Origin: Candidatus Bathyarchaeota archaeon
Lineage (GTDB): Archaea > Thermoproteota > Bathyarchaeia > Bathyarchaeales > Bathyarchaeaceae
Length of the DNA: 13,194 nt
Reading direction: 5' to 3'
NCBI GenBank assembly: GCA_020346825.1
Contig: CP070791.1
Span: forward strand, 1,100,640 to 1,113,833
This document shows positions 5,649 to 11,924 of this stretch, piece by piece. Within the stretch, counting starts at the first letter, position 1. Every line of letters begins with the position of its first letter. The translations under genes and the position numbers were made by a program. Under the pieces are notes generated by a model, which saw only the letters and a list, made by a program, of their open reading frames with translations, had not been told where the DNA came from and did not search any database.

Positions 5649-6824
5649 TCACAGCGTTTCCGCAACTAGTTCCATGATGTCTTTCACTTGAATTCTTTCC
5701 TCATTACCACTTGTCTTAATAGCGTCATCAAATGTTAACAAGCAGAAAGGACATGCCACAACAATTATTTCCGCTCCAACGTCAAGAGCTTCCCTTACAC
5801 GATCCTCGGCAAGTCGTTCCCCCGGGATGTCATACCACATTCTTCCTCCTCCCCCTTCGCAACACACACTTCGTTTCCCTGATCTGCCTAGTTCCTCAAA
5901 TCTCAAACCTGGAATGCTCTCAATTATCTTTCTAGGTTCATCGTAGATATCATTGTGTTTACCCAGAAAACAGGGGTCTTGGTACGTTACAACCTTTCCA
6001 ATCTTCCCTGAAAACCTAATCTTTTCCTCATCAATCAAATCTGCGAAATATTGCGTGTAGTGTTTCACGGCGAGTTCTCTTCCATATCTACTTTTGAAAG
6101 CATGAAAACAGTGAGGTGAAGTAGTGACAATCTTCTGTACACCGTATCTGTCAAAGAGGGCTAGATTGTTCCCAGCTATCTCTTCAAAGAGTCCTTTCTC
6201 TCCGAGGGAGATTATTTCGTTTCCACAACAAGTTTCCTTGTTTCCTAGTATCGAAAAGTCGATGCTTAACGCATTCAGGTTCTTCACAATTGCCCTAGCT
6301 ACCACTTGTGCCCGAGAATCATAGGATGCAGCGCACCCAACAAAATAGAGTAAATCAATCTTCTCTTCTTCTGAAGCATATTTCACTTTCAAATCCTGGG
6401 TCCATTCTTGCCTCTTACTTCGGCTTAACCCCCAAGGATTTCCGTACTTGTAAACTCCTTCCAAGGCATCTCCAAGTGTGGATGGAACGTTTCCCGCTTC
6501 AACAAGAAGACTGCGTAAACCAATTAGTACATCCATGGGTTTTACTTCTCTAGGGCAACGATAAGAACATGTGGAGCAGGTTGTACAGTCCCAAAGCTCA
6601 CCTTTCTCTTGGATGTTCAAGGGAGGATGCATGGTTAGTGGGGAGATCAGGTAAGCTGTTTCGAGCATGAATCTCCTTGGATTGAGTTTAGATTTCGGAG
6701 AGACTGGACATGAGCCGGTGCATTTGCCACACTGCATGCACATATTGAAATCCAGTTTCTTAATGGCAGCCAGTTCTTCCATCGCCATTTCAGGGAGGCT
6801 CCAATAACAAATGCGTTTGTACAT
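5649..6824 (-). CDS. HdrD-like Fe-S oxidoreductase (two ferredoxin motifs, two CCG domains)
   Basis: 391 residues and soluble, with no membrane helix. Two [4Fe-4S] motifs open the protein: C29-x2-C32-x2-C35-x3-C39-P and C80-x2-C83-x2-C86-x3-C90-P. Two CCG domains follow. The second is complete (C285-x35-CC321/322-x35-C358-x2-C361). The first is C164-x34-CC199/200-x35-S236-x2-C239, where serine replaces the first cysteine of the last pair. CCG domains hold non-cubane clusters in heterodisulfide reductase HdrB/HdrD and occur in LutA/GlpC-type proteins. The gene precedes etfB-etfA-acd on the same strand, so it is a likely electron partner of the flavoprotein. The ATG at 6824 lacks a ribosome site but fits a short leader; the alternative Met13 has GGAG ten bases upstream. 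Confidence 0.9.
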   Translation of the reverse strand: MYKRICYWSLPEMAMEELAAIKKLDFNMCMQCGKCTGSCPVSPKSKLNPRRFMLETAYLISPLTMHPPLNIQEKGELWDCTTCSTCSYRCPREVKPMDVLIGLRSLLVEAGNVPSTLGDALEGVYKYGNPWGLSRSKRQEWTQDLKVKYASEEEKIDLLYFVGCAASYDSRAQVVARAIVKNLNALSIDFSILGNKETCCGNEIISLGEKGLFEEIAGNNLALFDRYGVQKIVTTSPHCFHAFKSRYGRELAVKHYTQYFADLIDEEKIRFSGKIGKVVTYQDPCFLGKHNDIYDEPRKIIESIPGLRFEELGRSGKRSVCCEGGGGRMWYDIPGERLAEDRVREALDVGAEIIVVACPFCLLTFDDAIKTSGNEERIQVKDIMELVAETL

Positions 6825-6856
6825 GCGTTAAGAGTTTCTATAAGATACCTTTCGCG

Positions 6857-6869
6857 CTTAAAAATGAAG
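6857..6869 (-). promoter_or_regulatory. Probable TATA box for the HdrD-like gene
   Basis: On the minus strand TTTTTAAG (6864-6857) lies about 36 bases before the ATG at 6824, which would give a leader of about 10 bases. This agrees with the lack of a Shine-Dalgarno sequence at that ATG. Another AT-rich word near 6838-6847 is too close to the start codon to act as its TATA box. Confidence 0.4.
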
Positions 6870-6875
6870 CGGAGT

Positions 6876-6893
6876 TACATGTGTGCGTGCGCA
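6876..6893. other. 18-base alternating purine-pyrimidine tract
   Basis: The bases TACATGTGTGCGTGCGCA alternate strictly between pyrimidine and purine for 18 positions, the pattern that can form left-handed Z-DNA under negative supercoiling. The tract lies just upstream of the proposed promoter of the HdrD-like gene and downstream of the 82-residue gene. No other gene or RNA is evident in the 137-base gap 6825-6961. The structural role is speculative. Confidence 0.4.
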
Positions 6894-6961
6894 AACTAGT
6901 GGAAGTTTCGAGAGAGGTTGATAGTTAAACGGATTTGACCTTGTTCTCTTTGGGGCACGCG

Positions 6962-7210
6962 TTAGGTTATGTTCTCTTGATGGTGTTTTTCAAGTAGGAG
7001 TCGTTTCTTAATTAGGTCCTTGACTTCTTCGTGGAACTGGTCATCACTCTCTAGACGAAGAAATCGACTTTGAAGATCTTCAAATCCTGTCGGAATCTCC
7101 ACTTTCAAGATAATAAATGGTTTTCCCATTGCCATTTCAAATTTCCTTTTGGTTTCGTCATATTCAAGCTCTGGTTTTCTTTTTCTAGATTTAATCCACC
7201 TTCTAACCAT
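6962..7210 (-). CDS. Hypothetical 82-residue soluble protein, last gene of transporter operon
   Basis: 82 residues starting at ATG 7210, with GGAG seven bases upstream inside the end of the permease gene. The permease stop is only 3 bases away, so the two are cotranscribed. The N-terminus is very basic (MVRRWIKSRKRKPELEYDETKRKF). A short hydrophobic strand-like segment follows (KPFIILKVEIPTGF), and the C-terminal half is a charged helix (DDQFHEEVKDLIKKRLLLEK). There are no cysteines, metal motifs, membrane helices or known domain that I recognise. Being last in an operon with a permease and a membrane protein, it could be a cytoplasmic accessory or regulatory subunit of the transporter, but that rests on position only. 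Confidence 0.7.
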   Translation of the reverse strand: MVRRWIKSRKRKPELEYDETKRKFEMAMGKPFIILKVEIPTGFEDLQSRFLRLESDDQFHEEVKDLIKKRLLLEKHHQENIT

Positions 7211-7213
7211 TTC

Positions 7214-8482
7214 TTACACTCCTAACCTAAATCTTATAATTAGATAGAAACTGGCGAAGCCTAACTGAAGTACGGATGTTACTAAACCCGCTTTTGTGAA
7301 CTCGCTGAAACTCATTGAAATCCCTTCACGTTTGAGAGCACCTACAGCCATCATGCAGACAGCACCGCTTAAGGGGGTAGTGGCGCCTCCAAGGTTTGTC
7401 CCAAGAATTAATGCTGACCATGTGGCCGCTGAGCCTAACCCTGAAGCTCCGATTATTCGAGAAAATGTTAGAGCAACAGCAGTATTACTTATCAGAGTGC
7501 TCGCAAGTCCGCTGAACCACAGAGTCGATATTGTGGCCTCCAAGGGTTTGTTGCCGACAATCTGGAAAAGTTGTGTTGAAATGTTGTTCAAAATCCCTGT
7601 TTTTTCTAAGCCTCCCACTATAAACATAAAGCCTATGATAAAGAATATCGTCTCCCAATCTAATCCTTTAAAAATCTCTGCTGGATCCAGACCACTTAGA
7701 GCCAGAGCAAGGATGGCGCAGCCGAGAGCAACTGCTTCAGGTCCAACTCCTAGGTTCCCCAATACTAGGAAAAGAACCACTAGAAAAATGAGAATTAGCA
7801 ATGAACGATAGAAAATTCTTTTGTCTTCAACGCTCTTCCATGGATCATATTCCGGCAAAACCTTTTTCTCTCCAAGTCTTGACTTGAAGAGCATGTACAA
7901 CCCGAAAATAGTCAATCCCCAAAGAGCAACTTCACATATGGCCAAGTAACTGATGAATTCAGTGAAGCTAATACCTGCTTCTACCCCAATTATCATGTTA
8001 CTCACTGAGCCGATCAAGGTGCTTGTCCCTCCAAGATTTATCATCATAGTAGCTGAAACAAAATAGGGTACGGGATCATAACGCAGAAGTTTAGTTATGG
8101 TCACAATAGCAGCGGCTATGAGCAACATCGCGGTTGGATCGCTGAGAAACATGGAAACGACAGCCGAGATCACACAGATAGATACGAAGAGCCTACCAGG
8201 GCTTCCTTTCGAAACTTTGACGGCGTATAGGGCGCCAAAGCGAAACAAACCACTTCTCTGAGCAACTTCTACCACTATCATTATGCCCAACAATAAAGCG
8301 ATGAGTCGTACATCTACAAAGCCTGAGGCTTGATCATACGTAAATACTTCATACTGCAGTCCAAACCAGGCTGTGAGCAGAGCTCCCACCAAGGCAGCGA
8401 CAGACAATGGAATAATTGTAGTTGCCGAAAGGAGAACGGTTAGCAGGTATATAAGAACGAAGATTACTTGGGTCGGACTCAT
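7214..8482 (-). CDS. ArsB/NhaD-type ion permease (ion transporter superfamily)
   Basis: 422 residues and strongly hydrophobic, with about 11 to 12 membrane segments arranged as two related halves. Each half carries a glycine-rich re-entrant motif: NLGGTSTLIGSVSNMIIG (149-166) and GTNLGGATTPLSGAV (361-375). This layout belongs to the ArsB/NhaD/P-protein group within the ion transporter superfamily, which moves arsenite, Na+/H+ or dicarboxylates. Compared with the usual GGTATLIGDPPN motif the first half reads GSVSN, losing the acidic residue, and the DN(V/A)T segment reads SDPTA (114-118). The substrate therefore cannot be predicted, and an arsenite label would be unsafe. There are no ars genes nearby. 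It starts one base after the stop of the upstream membrane protein and precedes the 82-residue gene by 3 bases. Confidence 0.87.
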   Translation of the reverse strand: MSPTQVIFVLIYLLTVLLSATTIIPLSVAALVGALLTAWFGLQYEVFTYDQASGFVDVRLIALLLGIMIVVEVAQRSGLFRFGALYAVKVSKGSPGRLFVSICVISAVVSMFLSDPTAMLLIAAAIVTITKLLRYDPVPYFVSATMMINLGGTSTLIGSVSNMIIGVEAGISFTEFISYLAICEVALWGLTIFGLYMLFKSRLGEKKVLPEYDPWKSVEDKRIFYRSLLILIFLVVLFLVLGNLGVGPEAVALGCAILALALSGLDPAEIFKGLDWETIFFIIGFMFIVGGLEKTGILNNISTQLFQIVGNKPLEATISTLWFSGLASTLISNTAVALTFSRIIGASGLGSAATWSALILGTNLGGATTPLSGAVCMMAVGALKREGISMSFSEFTKAGLVTSVLQLGFASFYLIIRFRLGV

Positions 8483-8483
8483 C

Positions 8484-9197
8484 TCATTCCCTGTTTCTGT
8501 TTCGTTCAGTCATTTTGGCGAGTCGATCTGCTACTGACTCAGCTCTTCGTTCAATCACGCGATAAACAATTTTTCCAATGTCGTAGATCAGCACGAGAAT
8601 TATTCCAAGGGCAACATATGTAGTCACGGTTGTTAATGTGTTTCCAATCTCTCCCAATGTTCCTAAGAGGGGGTAAAGAGCCGTTGCTACCAAAATGATC
8701 GCAATGACATATATTGCGTCTCTTGCCGCTCTTCTTGGAGACGTTTCTTCTTTTATGCCTAGTTGCCTTACGACAACATCTGCTACGATGTCGCTTAGTA
8801 CGAGGGCATCTGATAGTGCTCGTATTAGAAAAATTGCTGTGAGCAGCAATGCAATGAAACCCACTATTGTGCCAGCGCTCACATTCAGACCCGGAATGAA
8901 AAGGTCGCTAATGGTTGGAGGGACAACGGTGCTTATTATCCAGAAGATTAAGGCCATCACCAAACTCATTATTAACCGAGGAAATCTACGCCGCACTTCT
9001 TCACCTATATGCTTCTTACTCAAAGGCTTCCCTCGTGAAGATTTGTTTCTGTATGCTTTCTGTACTTCATTGATATTAAAACTACGGACGAAGTCAGGCT
9101 TGCCAATTGGAACACAAACGTAGGAAGCATTGTAACCGCCATCATAGTTCAAGCATACATACTGACTTGCAGCGTATTTTGCTCTATTTGTTCTCAT
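8484..9197 (-). CDS. Four-helix integral membrane protein, unknown family
   Basis: 237 residues. The first 70 are soluble, polar and basic towards the membrane (KPLSKKHIGEEVRRRF), with two isolated cysteines (C15, C28). Four membrane segments follow at about 74-93, 105-127, 160-180 and 190-212. The loop between helices 2 and 3 (about 128-158) is amphipathic, and the C-terminal tail is charged (RVIERRAESVADRLAKMTER). The helix-rich second half with a charged exit resembles small channel or scaffold proteins, but I recognise no named family. The ATG at 9197 is preceded by purine-rich AAAGGGGAAGGG. It is the first gene of the operon with the ArsB/NhaD-type permease (1-base gap), so it may be a partner of that transporter. 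Confidence 0.8.
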   Translation of the reverse strand: MRTNRAKYAASQYVCLNYDGGYNASYVCVPIGKPDFVRSFNINEVQKAYRNKSSRGKPLSKKHIGEEVRRRFPRLIMSLVMALIFWIISTVVPPTISDLFIPGLNVSAGTIVGFIALLLTAIFLIRALSDALVLSDIVADVVVRQLGIKEETSPRRAARDAIYVIAIILVATALYPLLGTLGEIGNTLTTVTTYVALGIILVLIYDIGKIVYRVIERRAESVADRLAKMTERNRNRE

Positions 9198-9242
9198 AGA
9201 GCCCTTCCCCTTTGTTGCGCTTAGTGCGCTCGCGCTCGTCCA

Positions 9243-9252
9243 GCTTTTAAGC
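9243..9252. promoter_or_regulatory. Shared AT-rich core of a divergent promoter
   Basis: GCTTTTAAGC is the only TATA-like word in the GC-rich 93-base gap between the divergent membrane-protein operon and the dehydratase gene, apart from CATAATTATG (9259-9268). On the minus strand it would start transcription near 9222, leaving a leader that holds AAAGGGGAAGGG. On the plus strand it would start near 9274, at the edge of the strong GAGGGGAGG ribosome site (9273-9281), which is tight. GC-rich repeats GCGCTTAGTGCGC (9218-9230) sit on the membrane-protein side and could bind a regulator. Confidence 0.4.
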
Positions 9253-9290
9253 AGCGCGCATAATTATGACTTGAGGGGAGGATCCTAGAA

Positions 9291-10748
9291 ATGACTTTAA
9301 AAACAGGTAAAGAATACGTAGAAAGCTTGCGTGAAAGAGATATTAGGGTTTACCTTTTCGGAAGGAAGATAAGAAACCCAGTTGACCACCCCATCGTCAG
9401 GCCTTCAATAGACTCTATTTCTGTAACCTATGACGTAGCCCATGATGTAAGATACGCGAATTTGGCAACCGCTAAATCCCACTTAACAGGGGAGAAAATC
9501 AATCGGTTCACCCACATACATCAAACCACTGAAGATCTAGTGACAAAAGTGAAATTGTTGAGGCTTCTCGGTCAAAAAACTGGCACGTGTTTCCAACGAT
9601 GTGTTGGAATGGACGCTCTCAACGCTCTTTCAAGTGTGACCTACGAGATGGACTTGAAGCTTGGAACAGATTTTTACAAGAGGTTCATCGAGTTCCTGAG
9701 ACATGTTCAGAGAAAAGATTTGGTTTGTTGTGGTGCGATGACAGACCCAAAAGGTGACAGGAGTCTAGCTCCAAGTCAGCAAGCTGACCCGGACTTGTAT
9801 CTTAGAATTGTTGAAGAAAGAGAAGATGGCATAGTGGTTAGAGGTTCAAAGGTTCACCAAACAGGCGCCGTGAACTCCCATGAAATAATTGTGATGCCAA
9901 CGAGGACCATGGGAGAAGATGATAGGGAATATGCTGTCTCATTTGCGGTGCCGAGCGACACTCCTGGACTAATCTACATTTACGGTAGACAGTCATGCGA
10001 TAAAAGGAAACTGGAAGAGGGGAAGATTGATCAGGGCAATGTTAAGTATGGTGGACAGGAAGCGATGATAATTTTTGATAATGTCTTTTTGCCTTGGGAG
10101 AGAGTTTTTATGGCAGGAGAACACGAGTTCACTGGTTCTCTTGTGAAAAGGTTCAGCGCTTATCACCGGCAAAGCTACGGTGGGTGCAAAGTAGGAGTAG
10201 GAGATGTTCTCACCGGTGCAGCAGCTACCATCGCTGAATACAATGGGGTTCAAAAGGCCTCACACATAAGAGATAAACTTGTTGAAATGAACCACCTGAA
10301 CGAAACATTATATGCTTGTGGAATAGCCTGCTCAGCTGAGGGTTACAAGACTGCGTCAGGAACCTACCTAGTCAACACACTTTTGGCGAACATTTGCAAA
10401 CAGAACGTAACAAGATTTCCCTACGAAATAGTCAGGTTGGCAGAAGAAATCGCTGGAGGCCTAGTAGTAACCGCACCTTCTGAACAGGATTTCAAAAGTC
10501 GTGTGGTTGGACAATATGTTGCCAAATACTTGAAAGGGATCGAAGAGGTTCCGACGGAAAATCGCCTTCGCATGTTTAGGCTAATAGAAAACATTTCCAT
10601 GGGGCTTGGCGCTGTTGGATATCGAACAGAATCAATGCATGGAGCTGGTTCTCCTCAAGCGCAAAGAATAATTATTGAAAGGGAAGTAGACATTGACTCT
10701 AAGAAGAGACTTGCGAAAGTTCTTGCTGGAATCGAAATGGAAGACTAA
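9291..10748 (+). CDS. abfD: 4-hydroxybutyryl-CoA dehydratase / vinylacetyl-CoA isomerase
   Basis: 485 residues, close to the 490 of Clostridium aminobutyricum AbfD. The enzyme uses FAD and a [4Fe-4S] cluster to convert 4-hydroxybutyryl-CoA to crotonyl-CoA by a ketyl-radical route. The four cluster ligands are present: C100-x3-C104 (GTCFQRC) and H292-x6-C299 (YHRQSYGGC), matching AbfD C99, C103, H292 and C299. Residues matching the AbfD active-site set are E257, Y296, K300 and probably E447 (AbfD E455), five positions before A452 (AbfD A460). These ligands separate it from the related 4-hydroxyphenylacetate monooxygenase HpaB, which lacks the cluster. The start is ATG 9291 behind GAGGGGAGG. 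No other gene of the 3-hydroxypropionate/4-hydroxybutyrate cycle is in the window. The exact substrate of this homologue is inferred. Confidence 0.88.
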   Translation: MTLKTGKEYVESLRERDIRVYLFGRKIRNPVDHPIVRPSIDSISVTYDVAHDVRYANLATAKSHLTGEKINRFTHIHQTTEDLVTKVKLLRLLGQKTGTCFQRCVGMDALNALSSVTYEMDLKLGTDFYKRFIEFLRHVQRKDLVCCGAMTDPKGDRSLAPSQQADPDLYLRIVEEREDGIVVRGSKVHQTGAVNSHEIIVMPTRTMGEDDREYAVSFAVPSDTPGLIYIYGRQSCDKRKLEEGKIDQGNVKYGGQEAMIIFDNVFLPWERVFMAGEHEFTGSLVKRFSAYHRQSYGGCKVGVGDVLTGAAATIAEYNGVQKASHIRDKLVEMNHLNETLYACGIACSAEGYKTASGTYLVNTLLANICKQNVTRFPYEIVRLAEEIAGGLVVTAPSEQDFKSRVVGQYVAKYLKGIEEVPTENRLRMFRLIENISMGLGAVGYRTESMHGAGSPQAQRIIIEREVDIDSKKRLAKVLAGIEMED

Positions 10749-10783
10749 ACTTGCGGAAGTCTAGTAGCACTTGACGCTCGCAA

Positions 10784-10793
10784 TTTCTATATG
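10784..10793 (+). promoter_or_regulatory. TATA box of the PhzF-family gene
   Basis: TTTCTATATG lies about 37 bases before the ATG at 10826 and would start transcription near 10815, a leader of about 11 bases. No Shine-Dalgarno sequence precedes either possible ATG (10826 or 10838), which agrees with a short-leader or leaderless transcript. The gene is therefore probably transcribed separately from the dehydratase 77 bases upstream. Confidence 0.45.
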
Positions 10794-10825
10794 CGTACCA
10801 AGAAATGAGACAAAGTAATTGATAG

Positions 10826-11725
10826 ATGGAATTTGATATGGAAAAACCAATTTTCAACATAGTAGATGTTTTTACTGAAGAGAAATATGCAGGCAATCAA
10901 CTCGCAGTTTTCAGAGGTGCAAAGGCTCTCTCTGATACTGAAATGCAACGGATTGCCAAGGAGATGAACTATTCCGAGACAACTTTTATTCTATCAGATG
11001 AAAAACATGACGACGGATATGATGTCCGCATTTTTACCCCAGAAACAGAATTGCCCTTTGCTGGTCATCCGACACTGGGAACCGCCTATGTAATACAGCA
11101 AGAAATCGTTAAGGAACCCGTTAGCAAAATAGTTCTGAATTTGAAGGCTGGACCGATTCCAGTTACATTCAGCTATGTTGAAGAACATCCAAATGTTTTG
11201 TGGATGAAGCAACTAAGTCCAATATTTGGTCAGACTTTCAATGTGGAATCAATTTCTCAGGTTTTAGATCTTGACGCTAGAGAGGTGGATGACAGATACC
11301 CTGTTCAAGATGTTTCGACAGGCGTCCCTTGTATTATAGTTCCTTTGAAAACTCTGCATGCCTTGAAACAGGTTAGAATTTCAAGAGAGAGATACCTAGA
11401 ATTCATCAGAGACATCCAGGCCAAAACGATACTCATCTTTTGCCCTGAAACATACAGCGAAGAAAATCAATTAAATGTCCGATTTTTTGCTGATTTCTAC
11501 GGTGTCCCCGAGGATCCTGCTACTGGAAGCGCGAATGGTTGCCTCGCAGGGTATTTGGTGAAACATCGCTATTTTGGAAAAAGCCAGATCAACATTCGGG
11601 TTGAACAGGGATATGAAATAGGAAGACCTTCATTGCTCTTTTTGAGAGCAGCTGAGAAAGAAGAAGGAATAGATGTGCGTGTCGGTGGAAGAGTTGTGAA
11701 GGTTGCCAGAGGAGAACTCGTTTAG
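10826..11725 (+). CDS. PhzF-family isomerase/epimerase
   Basis: 299 residues, full length, built of two similar halves as in the diaminopimelate-epimerase-like fold. Conserved motifs are F-x-x-x-x-YAGNQLAVF at the N-terminus, NYSETTF with the likely catalytic acid E51, RIFTPETELPFAGHPTLGTA with H81, and DPATGSANG with D230 and S235. These match E45, H74, D208 and S213 of PhzF, which isomerises trans-2,3-dihydro-3-hydroxyanthranilate in phenazine synthesis. There are no phenazine genes here and the archaeal members have no settled substrate, so only the isomerase class can be called. Met5 (10838) is a possible alternative start. It stands alone downstream of the dehydratase and is not clearly part of its pathway. 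Confidence 0.92.
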   Translation: MEFDMEKPIFNIVDVFTEEKYAGNQLAVFRGAKALSDTEMQRIAKEMNYSETTFILSDEKHDDGYDVRIFTPETELPFAGHPTLGTAYVIQQEIVKEPVSKIVLNLKAGPIPVTFSYVEEHPNVLWMKQLSPIFGQTFNVESISQVLDLDAREVDDRYPVQDVSTGVPCIIVPLKTLHALKQVRISRERYLEFIRDIQAKTILIFCPETYSEENQLNVRFFADFYGVPEDPATGSANGCLAGYLVKHRYFGKSQINIRVEQGYEIGRPSLLFLRAAEKEEGIDVRVGGRVVKVARGELV

Positions 11726-11742
11726 ATAGAAGGATATTCCGA

Positions 11743-11769
11743 AACATCTAAGAGACACTTAGAAATGTT
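11743..11769 (+). terminator. Bulged hairpin after the PhzF-family gene
   Basis: AACATCTAAG (11743-11752) pairs with CTTAGAAATGTT (11758-11769) around the 5-base loop AGACA, ten pairs with a two-A bulge. It begins 17 bases after the stop codon and could mark or protect the transcript 3' end. There is no strong T-run after it, so termination at this spot is unproven. Confidence 0.3.
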
Positions 11770-11863
11770 GATTAGCCAATTTCAAGGTGCTCGTACCTAC
11801 AATAACTAGGAGACTGCGTTTTCGGTAACTTGGGGGTTGCCGTCACAGACTGTAATTCACGCC

Positions 11864-11898
11864 AGATCTCTCCTTTCTTAACTGAAAGGATGAAATCT
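11864..11898. terminator. Hairpin between convergent PhzF and transporter genes
   Basis: TCCTTTC (11871-11877) and GAAAGGA (11884-11890) make a perfect 7-bp stem with loop TTAACT. AGAT (11864-11867) and ATCT (11895-11898) extend it after an internal loop. It lies 26 bases beyond the transporter stop on the minus strand and could serve transcripts arriving from either side. The rest of the 199-base gap holds no gene I can support. Confidence 0.35.
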
Positions 11899-11924
11899 CC
11901 TAGCAAACACAATACATCTGATAA

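Noticed and set aside
7296..7811. A 171-residue plus-strand frame inside the permease gene
   Set aside because: It is antisense to a well supported membrane protein; its proline- and arginine-rich content is the usual shadow of hydrophobic codons.
7214..8482. Arsenite efflux pump ArsB
   Set aside because: The signature loops differ from ArsB and no arsR, arsA or arsC lies nearby, so only the wider family is called.
9291..10748. 4-hydroxyphenylacetate 3-monooxygenase (HpaB) as the identity of this gene
   Set aside because: The fold is shared, but the C-x3-C and H-x6-C cluster ligands and the E257/Y296/K300 set fit the dehydratase.
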